Part shown: positions 47,809-57,638 of the stretch, piece by piece | Layout of the letters: every line of letters begins with the position of its first letter | Numbering within the stretch: position 1 is the stretch's first letter | Assembly (NCBI GenBank): GCA_017466065.1 | Contig: JAFTUV010000018.1 | Coordinates: forward strand, 43,767 to 107,766 | Reading direction: 5' to 3' | From: Bacteroidaceae bacterium | GTDB lineage: Bacteria > Bacteroidota > Bacteroidia > Bacteroidales > Bacteroidaceae | Length of the DNA: 64,000 nucleotides | The notes under the pieces: generated by a model | The model's input: the letters and a program-made list of their open reading frames with translations, nothing else | What the model was told of the DNA's origin: nothing | The model's database searches: none | Made by a program: the position numbers and the translations under genes

Positions 47809-49983
47809 TCAATTTCCCATTTCGGAGATAAATTTCACACGCACCAGACGTATTTCCTCTTCGCTATACTCGCCGCCAAGAACATCAAGCGCGGCGTTTA
47901 TGCTATCGGTGTCGGAGTTCTTGAAGTAGTCGTAAATCTCTTGCACATTCTCCTCGTCCATAATCTCTTCGAGGAAATAATCTATATTGAGTTTCGTGCC
48001 GGAATATACGATAGACTCCACCTCGTCGAGCAACTCCTCGAATTCCACTCCACGGCTTATGGCAAGGTCGTCGAGTGCCACCTTGCGGTCTATGGCACTT
48101 ATGACACTCACTTTCAATTTCGACTTGTTGGCAACGGTGCGCACACGGAAATCCTCAGGACGGTCAATTTCGTTCTCTTCGCAGTGACGCTTAATCAGTG
48201 CGCAGAATTCCTCGCCATAGCGTTTAGCCTTGCCCTCGCCCACGCCGGGGATATTTTTAAGTTCATCAAAGGTTATGGGGTAGGTTGTTGCCATAGCCTC
48301 CAATGAGGGATCTTGGAATATCACATAAGGGGGAAGTTCCAGTTGCTTCGAGAGCTTCTTGCGCAGATTTTTGAGCATAGCATAAAGCTCGGGGTCCACG
48401 GCAAAGGTGCTGCCCGACTGCACAATGGCTTCTGTCTCGGCAAAATCCCTATCCTCGACAATCTTGAACGATTTTGGCTTGTCCAAGAATGCACGTCCCT
48501 CCTTTGTTACCTTCAAAAGGCCGTAATTCTCCACATCCTTATCGAGGTAACCGGCGATTAGCGCCTGACGTATAACTGCGTTCCAGCGTTTGGGTTCTTC
48601 ATCTACTCCGCAACCGAAACATTCGAGTTCGTCGTGCATATGCGACTGTATCTCGGCAGTTTCCTTGCCCATAAGGACATCTATAATATAATCTACTTTA
48701 AAATTCTCTTTAACAGCCAACACTGTTTCTATAACAGCTTCGAGCAGTTCTTTGGCCTCCACCTGCTTTTTAGGTGTCAGGCAGTTATCACAATTTCCAC
48801 AATTTTCCACTTCAAAATTTTCACCAAAATAATGTAACAACAATTTTCTACGGCAAACCGAGGATTCGGCATAGGCTGTTGTTTCATACAACAATTGACG
48901 GCCTATATACTGTTCGGCAAGAGGCTTTCCTTCGAGGAATTTTTCGAGTTTCTGCAAATCCTTGCTGTTGTAATAGGCTATACACTTACCCTCTCCACCA
49001 TCGCGACCGGCACGGCCTGTTTCCTGATAGTAGCCTTCGAGGCTCTTGGGAATATCATAGTGTATGACATATCGCACATCCGGCTTGTCTATTCCCATTC
49101 CGAATGCGATTGTCGCAACTATTACATCTATTTTCTCCATTATGAACTCGTCCTGTGTCTGCGACCTCATTACCGAGTCCATTCCTGCGTGGTAGGCTTT
49201 TGCCGGAATTTCGTTGGCTTGCAACACTTCGGCAAGTTCCTCTACCTTCTTGCGGCTCAAACAATATATGATACCCGATTTACCCGGATTCGATTTTATG
49301 AATTTTATAATGTCCTTATCTACATTCTTTGTCTTTGGCTTTACTTCGTAATATAGATTGGGACGGTTAAACGATGATTTAAAATCGGGGGCATCCTGTA
49401 TGCCCAGATTTTTCTTGATATCGTCGCGCACTTTTGTGGTGGCAGTCGCAGTGAGGGCAATGATAGGAGCTTTACCTATTTCATTTATTATAGGACGTAT
49501 TCTGCGGTACTCGGGACGGAAGTCGTGACCCCACTCCGAAATACAATGTGCCTCGTCCACTGCATAGAACGATATTTTTATACTTTTAAGGAACTCCACA
49601 TTATCCTCTTTCGTGAGGGATTCGGGAGCGACATACAGCAATTTGGTCTTGCCCGACAACACATCGGCCTTCACCTCCTCTATCGCCTGCTTGGTGAGCG
49701 AGGAGTTCAAGAAGTGAGCCACGCCATCCTCCTCGTGAAAATTACGAATGGCATCGACCTGATTTTTCATCAGGGCAATGAGTGGGGATATTACTATCGC
49801 CGTACCCTTCATAACAAGCGACGGCAATTGATAACAGAGCGACTTTCCACCCCCGGTAGGCATCAGAACAAAGGCATCATTCCCATCAAGGAGATTTTTG
49901 ATGACCGCTTCCTGATCCCCCTTAAATGTATCAAAACCAAAATTCTCTTTAAGAATTTCTGTTAAATTATACTTCTTTGCCAT
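47809..49983 (-). CDS. recQ: ATP-dependent DNA helicase RecQ
   Basis: 3'-5' helicase in recombination and replication repair. 724 aa. Walker A MPTGGGKSLCYQLP near 42, DEAH box AVDEAHCISEWGHDFR near 140, helicase C domain with YVIHYDIPKSLEGYYQETGRAGRDG near 310, RQC zinc ligands in CRRKLLLHYFGENFEVENCGNCDNC near 375, winged helix, HRDC domain about 535-610, and a C-terminal helical extension that related proteins also carry. Upstream of guaB in a conserved Bacteroidales order. Confidence 0.95.
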   Translation of the reverse strand: MAKKYNLTEILKENFGFDTFKGDQEAVIKNLLDGNDAFVLMPTGGGKSLCYQLPSLVMKGTAIVISPLIALMKNQVDAIRNFHEEDGVAHFLNSSLTKQAIEEVKADVLSGKTKLLYVAPESLTKEDNVEFLKSIKISFYAVDEAHCISEWGHDFRPEYRRIRPIINEIGKAPIIALTATATTKVRDDIKKNLGIQDAPDFKSSFNRPNLYYEVKPKTKNVDKDIIKFIKSNPGKSGIIYCLSRKKVEELAEVLQANEIPAKAYHAGMDSVMRSQTQDEFIMEKIDVIVATIAFGMGIDKPDVRYVIHYDIPKSLEGYYQETGRAGRDGGEGKCIAYYNSKDLQKLEKFLEGKPLAEQYIGRQLLYETTAYAESSVCRRKLLLHYFGENFEVENCGNCDNCLTPKKQVEAKELLEAVIETVLAVKENFKVDYIIDVLMGKETAEIQSHMHDELECFGCGVDEEPKRWNAVIRQALIAGYLDKDVENYGLLKVTKEGRAFLDKPKSFKIVEDRDFAETEAIVQSGSTFAVDPELYAMLKNLRKKLSKQLELPPYVIFQDPSLEAMATTYPITFDELKNIPGVGEGKAKRYGEEFCALIKRHCEENEIDRPEDFRVRTVANKSKLKVSVISAIDRKVALDDLAISRGVEFEELLDEVESIVYSGTKLNIDYFLEEIMDEENVQEIYDYFKNSDTDSINAALDVLGGEYSEEEIRLVRVKFISEMGN

Positions 49984-50101
49984 TTTACAATATGCCTATT
50001 TGCAAACAAAGTTATAAATATCTCTATAAAACCCGCAAATTTTTCGCGATATATTTTCGGAAATATAAAAAAATATTTTTGCAGATGGCTGTTTGTTCAA
50101 A

Positions 50102-50145
50102 AAACACCCCCTCGGGCTCTGTTTTTACTCTCCGAGGGGGTGTTT
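50102..50145 (-). terminator. clpX-operon terminator
   Basis: A 14-bp stem AAACACCCCCTCGG/CCGAGGGGGTGTTT (50102-50115 with 50132-50145), followed on the minus strand by a T-run TTTTTTG. It is about 22 nt after the clpX stop and closes the tig-clpP-clpX operon. Confidence 0.88.
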
Positions 50146-50166
50146 GCTTCGCTATTGTCATAAGGT

Positions 50167-51387
50167 TTATGCAATCATTGTCATTGCACCGCTTTTAACT
50201 ATTCTGTCTTCGGCATAGGCTTTGGTTATGCGACACTCCTTGTCGCCACTCGAAGGAATTTCGAACATCTTTTCCTGCATTATGGTTTCTACGATGGAAC
50301 GCAAGCCTCGGGCACCGAGCTTATACTCTATTGCCATATCCACAATATAGTCGAGTGCATCGTCGTCGAAGCGAAGTTCAACACCGTCCATCTCCATAAG
50401 GCGCACATATTGCTTTATTATAGAGTTCTTGGGCTCGGTGAGGATATTGCGCAACGCTGCACGGTCGAGCGGACGCAAGGAGGTGAGAATGGGCAGACGG
50501 CCTACAATTTCGGGAATAAGGCCAAAGGAGCGCAGGTCTTGCGGAGTCACATACTGCATCATATCCCCTTTATCTATCTTAAAGCTGTTCTGCACCGAAT
50601 TATAACCTACGACGTGAGTGTTCAGACGCTGGGCTATTTTCTTTTCAATCCCATCGAAGGCTCCGCCGCAGATGAACAGGATGTGTTTGGTATTCACCGC
50701 TATCATCTTCTGGTCGGGATGTTTGCGGCCGCCCTGTGGCGGCACATTCACCACCGAACCTTCGAGTAATTTGAGAAGGCCTTGTTGCACTCCCTCTCCG
50801 CTTACATCGCGGGTAATCGAGGGATTGTCGCTCTTGCGGGCAATCTTATCAATTTCGTCGATAAATACTATTCCTCGCTCGGCCTCTTCCACTTTATAGT
50901 CGGCCACCTGCAACAGGCGTGTGAGAATGCTCTCTATATCCTCGCCCACATAACCGGCCTCGGTGAGCACTGTTGCATCCACAATAGTGAAAGGAACCTT
51001 CAAAAGGCGGGCTATGGTGCGTGCAAGAAGAGTTTTTCCCGTTCCGGTGCTGCCGACCATCACTATGTTGCTCTTTTCAATTTCAACATCGTTATTGTCG
51101 TGCTGCATAAGTCGTTTATAGTGGTTATAAACCGACACGGATAGCGCACGCTTCGCATCGTCTTGCCCAATGACATATTCATCGAGAAAGGCTTTTATAT
51201 CCTTGGGCTTGGGGAGTTCCTTCATCCTGAATTCACTCTTCGCAAGGAGTCGCTCTTCGCGCAGGATACTATGCGCCTGCTCTATGCAGTCGTTACAGAT
51301 GTAGCCATCCACACCGGTCATAAGCAACCCCACTTCCCTTTCGGGCCTGCCACAGAAACTACAACGTCTTCTTTCTTTTTCTGCCAT
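50167..51387 (-). CDS. clpX: ClpX AAA+ unfoldase, substrate adaptor of ClpP
   Basis: Unfolds and feeds proteins to ClpP. 406 aa. Zinc-binding N-domain with Cys9, Cys12, Cys31 and Cys34. Walker A GSTGTGKT at 112-119, Walker [12 protein letters not shown] near 185, arginine-finger region [12 protein letters not shown] near 360. The [14 protein letters not shown] segment and the IGF-like ClpP loop are compatible with a functional partner. Two nt after clpP, the third gene of tig-clpP-clpX. Confidence 0.97.
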   Translation of the reverse strand: MAEKERRRCSFCGRPEREVGLLMTGVDGYICNDCIEQAHSILREERLLAKSEFRMKELPKPKDIKAFLDEYVIGQDDAKRALSVSVYNHYKRLMQHDNNDVEIEKSNIVMVGSTGTGKTLLARTIARLLKVPFTIVDATVLTEAGYVGEDIESILTRLLQVADYKVEEAERGIVFIDEIDKIARKSDNPSITRDVSGEGVQQGLLKLLEGSVVNVPPQGGRKHPDQKMIAVNTKHILFICGGAFDGIEKKIAQRLNTHVVGYNSVQNSFKIDKGDMMQYVTPQDLRSFGLIPEIVGRLPILTSLRPLDRAALRNILTEPKNSIIKQYVRLMEMDGVELRFDDDALDYIVDMAIEYKLGARGLRSIVETIMQEKMFEIPSSGDKECRITKAYAEDRIVKSGAMTMIA

Positions 51388-51389
51388 AA

Positions 51390-52058
51390 TTATTTCTTAC
51401 ACGAGAGTACGTTGTCAATCATTCCGTAGGCTTTTGCCTCTTCGGCTGTCATCCAATAGTCGCGATCGCTGTCGGCCCACACCTTATCAAAAGGCTGATG
51501 GCTGTGGTCGGCAATTATTGTATAGAGTTCGTTTTTGAGCTTCTGAATCTCGCGGGCGGTTATCTCAATGTCGCTCGCCTGACCCTGCACGCCACCAAGA
51601 GGCTGGTGAATCATCACACGGCTGTGGGTGAGTGCCGAGCGTTTGCCCTCGGTACCCGCCACGAGCAGCACAGCAGCCATACTTGCCGCCATTCCTGTGC
51701 AAATGGTTGCAACATTGCTGCCTATGAACTGCATTGTGTCGTATATACCCAACCCTGCATAAACAGAGCCGCCGGGTGAGTTTATGTAGATTGAAATGTC
51801 CTTGCCGTTATCCACCGAATCGAGATACAGCAACTGCGCTTGAAGCGTGTTGGCTGTATAATCGTCTATTTGTGTACCAAGGAAGATGATTCTATCCATC
51901 ATCAAACGTGAAAAAACATCCATTTGAGTAACATTCAGCTGGCGTTCTTCCAAGATATACGGATTAAGGTACTGCGATTGGAATTTCATCACATCGTCGA
52001 GCACCATACTGTTCATTCCAAGGTGCTTCGTCGCATACTTTCTAAAATCATCCTTCAT
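51390..52058 (-). CDS. clpP: ATP-dependent Clp protease proteolytic subunit
   Basis: Serine protease forming the tetradecameric barrel. 222 aa. Catalytic Ser126 in CTGMAASMAA, His151 in MIHQPLGG, and the Asp in WADSDRDYWM; GGSVYAGLGIYDTM marks the substrate-binding strand. N-terminal propeptide-like extension of about 30 residues. 33 nt after tig. Confidence 0.97.
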   Translation of the reverse strand: MKDDFRKYATKHLGMNSMVLDDVMKFQSQYLNPYILEERQLNVTQMDVFSRLMMDRIIFLGTQIDDYTANTLQAQLLYLDSVDNGKDISIYINSPGGSVYAGLGIYDTMQFIGSNVATICTGMAASMAAVLLVAGTEGKRSALTHSRVMIHQPLGGVQGQASDIEITAREIQKLKNELYTIIADHSHQPFDKVWADSDRDYWMTAEEAKAYGMIDNVLSCKK

Positions 52059-52091
52059 AACAATCTGCTTTTAAAAAAATATTATACTTTA

Positions 52092-53441
52092 TTATTTATC
52101 GCTTTCGGCAAGTTTTTTGTTGAACTCCTCAACAGATATTTCCTCTTCGTTGAGAGTTACAACGCCCTTCACAGCCTCGATTAGTTTAATATCGACTGCG
52201 CGGTTGATAAGTGCCTCGCGTGTCTTTTCCTGTTTGAGCATACCTGTTGCATAGTTTTCGAGCAAGTCCTCGGGAACGTTGCCCATTCCATACTGTGCAA
52301 ATTGGTCGCGGGTGGCAGCCTTTGCAACAGAAAGGACATCGTTGTCGTCGATTTTAATCTCGAATTTCTTGGCGAGCTGCTCTTTTGTGAGGTGCCAAGA
52401 GAGTTCTGTCAGGCTCTTCTGGAAGTCCTCCTCGCTGATGCTCTCGGAACCCTCGGCCTTGTTCATATCCATAATGCGACGCAAGAGCGCCTCGGGGAAC
52501 TCCATCTTGCCGATGCGCTCGGCCAGATAAGCACGAACATCGAGCAACAGTTTGTAGTCGCTGTCAATTGCGAAACGCTCGGCAAACTGCTCGGCAATCT
52601 TTGCACGGAACTCCTCTTCGGTCTTCACCGCGTCCTTGCCAAATGCCGCGTCAAACACATTCTGGTTCAGCTCGCTTGCCACGAAGCGTGTAATCTCCGA
52701 AATTGTGAAGGTAAAATCGCCGGCGTGTGCGGCTACCTCGCTCTTCTCTATTTTGAGAAGCGATGCGAGTTCTGCCTCGCTGCCATCGAATGCTGTGGTG
52801 GGGTTGAAGGTAACAACATCGCCAACCTTTGCACCGGCAAAGAGAGCCTTCTGTTCTTCGTTCTTCATATAGGCAGGCATCATAACCGCGTCCTTCACGC
52901 TGATACCCTCCTCGGCAGCCTCAACAAGCGAGCCCTTCAACATATCCTTATCCTCGAAGCTCTCAACCTGCTTGTACTCGCCGCAACGCTGTGCATAGGC
53001 CTGCACCTGCGACTCTATCATTTCGGCTGTGGGCTGTATCTTGTAATAGGGCAATTTATCCTCTTTGCTCAAAGTTGCGTCGAATTTGGGAGCGAGTGCA
53101 ATTTCAAACTCGAAAGTAAAATCCTTGTCGTTCACCATATCCATACCCGCCTGCTGCTCCTCGCTGGGAAGAGGCTCGCCAAGCATATCTATCTTATTCT
53201 CTCTGATGTACTCGAAAATCTTTGTCTGCAACAGTTTGTTAATCTCCTCGGCTTTAACAGCTGTTCCATACTGTTTCTTAACGAGCCCCATAGGCACCAT
53301 TCCGGGACGGAAGCCGGGAATATTGGCCTTCTGACGGATGTTTTTCAATTGTTTCTCAACCAAGGCTGAATAATCGGCCTCTTGAATTTTCACAGACAAC
53401 AATGCGCTTGTAGCGTCTGAATTTTTAAATGTAAATTCCAT
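52092..53441 (-). CDS. tig: Trigger factor
   Basis: Ribosome-associated chaperone and prolyl isomerase. 449 aa: N-terminal ribosome-binding domain with NIRQKANIPGFRPGMVPMGLVKKQYG (G-F-R-x-G-x-x-P signature), a central region where the FKBP-type isomerase domain is shortened or diverged, then the large C-terminal chaperone domain. Bacteroidota trigger factors often have a degenerate PPIase domain, which matches. First gene of tig-clpP-clpX with a good promoter upstream. Confidence 0.9.
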   Translation of the reverse strand: MEFTFKNSDATSALLSVKIQEADYSALVEKQLKNIRQKANIPGFRPGMVPMGLVKKQYGTAVKAEEINKLLQTKIFEYIRENKIDMLGEPLPSEEQQAGMDMVNDKDFTFEFEIALAPKFDATLSKEDKLPYYKIQPTAEMIESQVQAYAQRCGEYKQVESFEDKDMLKGSLVEAAEEGISVKDAVMMPAYMKNEEQKALFAGAKVGDVVTFNPTTAFDGSEAELASLLKIEKSEVAAHAGDFTFTISEITRFVASELNQNVFDAAFGKDAVKTEEEFRAKIAEQFAERFAIDSDYKLLLDVRAYLAERIGKMEFPEALLRRIMDMNKAEGSESISEEDFQKSLTELSWHLTKEQLAKKFEIKIDDNDVLSVAKAATRDQFAQYGMGNVPEDLLENYATGMLKQEKTREALINRAVDIKLIEAVKGVVTLNEEEISVEEFNKKLAESDK

Positions 53442-53483
53442 ATATTTAATTTTAAATAATATACTAAACCCAAATTAGGCTTG

Positions 53484-53515
53484 CAAAATTACAACTTATT
53501 GGGGAGATTATCAAA
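53484..53515 (-). promoter_or_regulatory. tig-clpP-clpX promoter
   Basis: Minus-strand TTTG (53512-53515) and TAATTTTG (53484-53491), 20 nt apart, about 43 nt before the tig ATG. No heat-shock operator is visible. Confidence 0.7.
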
Positions 53516-53598
53516 AAAAAAAATCCTTTTTGCGCAGTTTGGAGGCAAAAAAGGCTTGCAGAAGCACTTTACGCCCCGAAGTTAGGGCCATAAAATGA

Positions 53599-53636
53599 AT
53601 CCAAGGTTGCAAAATTACCATTTTGCAACCTTGGAT
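53599..53636 (-). terminator. lptB terminator
   Basis: A 17-bp inverted repeat (53599-53615 with 53620-53636) with a 4-nt loop, 17 nt after the lptB stop. The T-run after it on the minus strand is broken (TTCATTTTAT). Confidence 0.65.
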
Positions 53637-53652
53637 ATATGTTTATTGAAAA

Positions 53653-54441
53653 TCAATCTATCTGGAACTCGCGCTTGCGCAGCACAAAATCGCGACCGAG
53701 ATATTTTTCACGCACGACGGGATTTTCCGAAAGTACCTCGGGAGTGCCCTCGAAGAGTATTCTTCCCTCGAACAAGAGATAGGCGCGGTCGGTGATGCTC
53801 AAAGTTTCCTGCACATTGTGGTCGGTTATAAGAATACCTATGTTCTTGTCCTTCAATTTCCACACGATATATTGAATATCCTCCACCGCAATAGGGTCGA
53901 CACCTGCAAACGGCTCGTCGAGCATTATGAATTTAGGGTCGATGGCCAAGCAACGTGCAATTTCGGTGCGACGACGTTCACCACCCGACAAGCGGTCACC
54001 GAGGTTCTTGCGCACCTTTTGCAGACGAAATTCCTCGATAAGGCTTTCGAGTTTTTCTTTCTGATACTCTTTGGGCTTGTTTGTCAGTTCGAGCACCGAT
54101 GCAATATTATCCTCAACGGTCATCTTGCGAAACACGCTCGCCTCCTGTGCCAGATATCCGACACCTATGCGGGCTCTCTTGTAGACGGGAAAATCGGTTA
54201 TCTCGGTATTATCGAGGAAAATTTTACCATCGTTGGGCACCACAAGGCCGGTAGTCATATAAAATGAGGTGGTTTTACCAGCTCCATTCGGGCCGAGCAA
54301 CCCCACAATCTCTCCCTGCTTAACATCAAAAGAGACATTGTTTACAACCGTACGCTTGCCGTAACGCTTGACAAGATTCTCGGTGCGCAACACCATACGC
54401 TCGGGAGCGGCGTTATTTTCATTCTCTGCAAATGCAACCAT
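53653..54441 (-). CDS. lptB: LPS export ABC transporter ATPase LptB
   Basis: Powers LPS extraction from the inner membrane with LptFG. 262 aa: Walker A GLLGPNGAGKTT near 49, Q-loop then YLAQEASVFRKMTVEDN near 100, signature RLSGGERRRTEIAR near 150 and Walker B FIMLDEPFAGVDPIAVED near 170. The SVFRKMTVEDNI stretch is typical of LptB. N-terminal 15 residues before RTENLVKRYG are poorly conserved. Diverges from mlaE; an LptFG pair is not in this window. Confidence 0.93.
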   Translation of the reverse strand: MVAFAENENNAAPERMVLRTENLVKRYGKRTVVNNVSFDVKQGEIVGLLGPNGAGKTTSFYMTTGLVVPNDGKIFLDNTEITDFPVYKRARIGVGYLAQEASVFRKMTVEDNIASVLELTNKPKEYQKEKLESLIEEFRLQKVRKNLGDRLSGGERRRTEIARCLAIDPKFIMLDEPFAGVDPIAVEDIQYIVWKLKDKNIGILITDHNVQETLSITDRAYLLFEGRILFEGTPEVLSENPVVREKYLGRDFVLRKREFQID

Positions 54442-54592
54442 CGTTTCGACTAATTTGAATTATGCGTAGCGAAGATAATGCAAATTTAGTTTTTGCCCAA
54501 GATTTTAACTGTTTTATACATTAAACTATCTTTAAAATGAAGCAAAAAAGCATAAAACCGCATAATGTTGACTCATTTAAATAATAAAATCG

Positions 54593-54600
54593 TATCTTCG
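54593..54600 (+). promoter_or_regulatory. mlaEF promoter -7 element
   Basis: TATCTTCG variant -7 box, 28 nt before the mlaE ATG. A TTG lies 22 nt upstream of it, slightly outside the usual spacing. Confidence 0.45.
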
Positions 54601-54628
54601 CAGACTGAATATACCCTATTGATAGAAA

Positions 54629-55378
54629 ATGTTTTTTGTAAAATCCATAGAAACTTTCGGCAGTTATCTTATGCTTATGCGCAGGGTATTCGCACGGCCC
54701 GAGCGTTGGACGGTGTTCCTGCGCCAGACAATGCGTGAGATATTCCAGCTGGGAGTAGATTCCATTCCCATAGTGCTCATAATCTCCTTTTTCATCGGTG
54801 CGGTCATATGCATACAGATGAAACTGAACATCGAGAATGCGTGGATGCCCAATTTTGTTGCCGGATACGCTACTCGCGAAATTCTGCTTCTCGAATTTTC
54901 ATCGAGTATGATGTGCCTTATCCTATCGGGCAAGGTGGGCTCGAATATTACATCGGAGATTGGAGCTATGCGCGTAACACAGCAAATAGATGCGCTGGAA
55001 ATTATGGGGGTAAATTCGGCCAACTTCCTCATACTCCCCAAAGTTTCGGCACTAATCTCAATGATACCCATTCTGGTGATATTCAGCATCTGTTCGGGCA
55101 TTGCGGGAGCATACGCAATAGGATATTTCACAGGCATAATGACAGCCGAGGACCTCACCTGCGGATTGCAGTATGAATTCCAGCAATGGTACATCTGGTG
55201 CAGCATAATAAAAGCGATATTCTTTGCCTACATAATAACCTCGGTAGCATCGTTCTACGGCTACACTGTTGAGGGAGGTTCAATAGAGGTGGGCAAGGCA
55301 AGCACCGACTCTGTCGTGAGTTGCAGCGTGCTCATCCTATTTGCCGATATTGTATTAACCCAGCTGCTTATGCAATGA
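54629..55378 (+). CDS. mlaE: MlaE-family ABC transporter permease
   Basis: Membrane subunit of a lipid-transport ABC system. 249 aa with about five spans; the family stretch IGAVICIQMKLNIENAWMPNFVAGYATREILLLEFSS and the SEIGAMRVTQQIDALEIMGVNSANFLI motif are clear. Its stop overlaps the start of mlaF by four bases (ATGA), so the two are coupled. In E. coli the set MlaFEDB keeps outer-membrane lipid asymmetry. MlaD does not follow here, so it must be encoded elsewhere or the system uses another MCE protein. Confidence 0.9.
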   Translation: MFFVKSIETFGSYLMLMRRVFARPERWTVFLRQTMREIFQLGVDSIPIVLIISFFIGAVICIQMKLNIENAWMPNFVAGYATREILLLEFSSSMMCLILSGKVGSNITSEIGAMRVTQQIDALEIMGVNSANFLILPKVSALISMIPILVIFSICSGIAGAYAIGYFTGIMTAEDLTCGLQYEFQQWYIWCSIIKAIFFAYIITSVASFYGYTVEGGSIEVGKASTDSVVSCSVLILFADIVLTQLLMQ

Positions 55379-56127
55379 TAGAGATTAAGGATATACACAA
55401 ACAGTTTGGCAACCAGACGGTGCTCGACAACATAAACGCCATCTTCGACAACGGGAAGGCCAATCTTATTATAGGATTGAGCGGTGCGGGAAAAACCGTG
55501 CTCCTCAAATGCATCGTGGGCCTCTTGGAGCCCGACAGCGGACAGGTTCTATACGACAAGCGCAACATTCTCACTTTCAACAAGAAAGAGAAGCAGATGC
55601 TGCGCCGGGAAATGGGTATGTTGTTTCAGAATGCGGCCCTGTTCGATTCTATGAGCGTGCTCGAAAATGTAATGTTCCCCCTTGATATGTTCTCGAACAA
55701 GACCTACAATGAGAGGCTCAAACGTGCCCGCTTCTGCTTGGAGCGCGTAAATCTGCTCGATGCACAATACAAAAGCCCCGAGGAGTTGTCGGGAGGTATG
55801 CAGAAGCGCGCTGCCATTGCCCGCGCCATAGCATTGGAACCGCGCTACCTGTTCTGCGACGAGCCTAATTCGGGCCTCGACCCAAAGACCTCACTCATAA
55901 TAGACGAACTTATACACAGCATCACCACCGAGTATGACATAACCACCATTGTGAACACCCACGATATGAATTCGGTGATGAACATAGGCGACCACATAAT
56001 CTTCCTTGCCGACGGGAGAATTTCGTGGGAGGGCAACAAGGACGAAATTCTGCAAACAAAGAACAAGCAGCTCAACGACTTTCTCTTTTCGAGTGAGATT
56101 TTAAGAAGGGTGGCAGGAGAGAGATAA
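55375..56127 (+). CDS. mlaF: MlaF-type ABC transporter ATPase
   Basis: ATPase partner of the MlaE permease. 250 aa from ATG 55375; earlier in-frame codons sit inside mlaE. Walker A GLSGAGKTVLLKCI near 37, Q loop in GMLFQNAALFDSMSVLEN near 83, signature ELSGGMQKRAAIAR near 140 and Walker B YLFCDEPNSGLDPKTS near 161. The LFQNAALFDS motif is characteristic of the Mla/Mkl ATPases. Followed by a palindromic element and the converging der gene. Confidence 0.92.
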   Translation: MIEIKDIHKQFGNQTVLDNINAIFDNGKANLIIGLSGAGKTVLLKCIVGLLEPDSGQVLYDKRNILTFNKKEKQMLRREMGMLFQNAALFDSMSVLENVMFPLDMFSNKTYNERLKRARFCLERVNLLDAQYKSPEELSGGMQKRAAIARAIALEPRYLFCDEPNSGLDPKTSLIIDELIHSITTEYDITTIVNTHDMNSVMNIGDHIIFLADGRISWEGNKDEILQTKNKQLNDFLFSSEILRRVAGER

Positions 56128-56155
56128 TAAAAGCGGATCCTTCGAACATATTACA

Positions 56156-56313
56156 GGAACTGTGTCAAAATAAAATTTTGGAAACAGTTCCGTTAGGTTT
56201 GTAAGAATTGACAAAATACAAGGCGTTGAGATTTAAGGCGAAAGGAGTGTACATTGGTACTCGACCGAGCCTTAATATTGATAACAACAAAGTAGTTTGT
56301 TAATTATGACACA
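56156..56313. repeat. MITE-like palindromic intergenic element
   Basis: About 158 bp between mlaF and der, built of nested inverted repeats. TGTGTCA (56161-56167) and TGACACA (56307-56313) are outer repeats; extended, the two ends agree at about 12 of 14 positions. Inside are pairs GGAACTGT/ACAGTTCC (56156-56163, 56184-56191), AATTGACAAA/TTTGTTAATT (56206-56215, 56296-56305), GTTG/CAAC (56225-56228, 56285-56288), TTAAGGC/GCCTTAA (56233-56239, 56269-56275) and GTAC/GTAC around an ATTG loop. It codes for nothing. Looks like a non-autonomous repeat or an insertion-sequence end (inference). Confidence 0.6.
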
Positions 56314-56319
56314 CCGCCA

Positions 56320-57633
56320 TCACTTCTGTCTTATAAATATATTCATCGGAACACCGGTAAACTTCCAACGGTCGCGTATTTTATTCTCCAAAAAGCGTTT
56401 ATAAGGCTCGCGCACATATTGCGGCAGATTGGCAAAGAAAAGGAACGAGGGAACGCGCGTTTCGTGCAACTGCATACAATACTTTATTTTTATATATTTT
56501 CCCTTTATCGAGGGAGGCGGATAGGCCTCTATAATGGGAAGCATCTCTTCGTTGAATTTTGCAGTGGAGATTTTTGTCTTTGAGTTCATATAGACCTCCT
56601 TTGCCGTTTCGAGCACCTTGAACACACGTTGCTTGGTGACTGCCGAGGTGAAGATTATGGGAAAATCCACAAAGGGTGCCACGCGCTCGCGAATGGCATT
56701 CTCAAAGAACTTCTGCACCTTCTCGCTCTTGTCCTCCACAAGATCCCATTTATTTACAACTACAACAAGGCTCTTCTGGTTGCGCTGTATAATGGAGAAG
56801 ATGTTAAGGTCTTGCGACTCTATGCCACGGGTGGCATCTATCATAAGAATGCAGACATCGGAATTTTCAATGGCACGAATGGAGCGAAGCACCGAGTAAT
56901 ATTCTATATCCTCGCTCACCTTGCCCTTCTTGCGTATTCCGGCTGTATCTACCAGATAAAAGTCGAATCCGAACTTTGTGTAGCGGGTGAGAATGGAATC
57001 GCGGGTGGTGCCTGCGATATTGGTGACAATGTTGCGCTCCTCGCCAAGAAAGACATTTATAATGGAGCTCTTGCCGGCATTGGGACGGCCCACAACCGCA
57101 AAGCGCGGGATATTCTCCTCGGGGGCTTCCTCGGCCTCTTTGGTGAATTTCGACACGATGAGGTCGAGCAGGTCACCTGTTCCGCTGCCGTTGGCAGCCG
57201 ACACGCAATACATATCACCCAATCCCATCGAATAGAATTCGGCTGCGGCATACTGCATTTCGTATGTATCCACCTTATTGGCAACCACAAGCACAGGTTT
57301 CTTTGTGCGACGGAGCATAGATGCAAGCTCGCTGTCGAGGTCGGTGAGCCCGTTCATTGCATCCACCACAAAAAGTATAACATCGGCCTCTTCCATTGCC
57401 AGTGTCACCTGCTCGCAGATGGCCTCTTCGAACACATCGTCGGAGTTTCTGACCCATCCGCCTGTATCGACCAATGAAAATTCCTTGCCGCACCACAGGC
57501 AACGGCCATATTGGCGGTCGCGGGTGGTACCGGCCTCGTCCGATATTATCGCTTGCTTGCTTTCTGTCAAGCGGTTAAAAAGTGTCGATTTTCCCACGTT
57601 GGGGCGACCTACTATTGCTACTAAATTTCCCAT
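56320..57633 (-). CDS. der: Ribosome biogenesis GTPase Der (EngA)
   Basis: Double GTPase needed for 50S assembly. 437 aa with two G domains: first G1 GRPNVGKST near 8 and DTGGWV; second G1 GRPNAGKSS near 182, [10 protein letters not shown] near 235 and NKWD near 300; then the C-terminal KH-like domain. Co-located with era, 5 nt away, so the two assembly GTPases are likely co-transcribed. Confidence 0.97.
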   Translation of the reverse strand: MGNLVAIVGRPNVGKSTLFNRLTESKQAIISDEAGTTRDRQYGRCLWCGKEFSLVDTGGWVRNSDDVFEEAICEQVTLAMEEADVILFVVDAMNGLTDLDSELASMLRRTKKPVLVVANKVDTYEMQYAAAEFYSMGLGDMYCVSAANGSGTGDLLDLIVSKFTKEAEEAPEENIPRFAVVGRPNAGKSSIINVFLGEERNIVTNIAGTTRDSILTRYTKFGFDFYLVDTAGIRKKGKVSEDIEYYSVLRSIRAIENSDVCILMIDATRGIESQDLNIFSIIQRNQKSLVVVVNKWDLVEDKSEKVQKFFENAIRERVAPFVDFPIIFTSAVTKQRVFKVLETAKEVYMNSKTKISTAKFNEEMLPIIEAYPPPSIKGKYIKIKYCMQLHETRVPSFLFFANLPQYVREPYKRFLENKIRDRWKFTGVPMNIFIRQK

Positions 57634-57638
57634 AGTCG

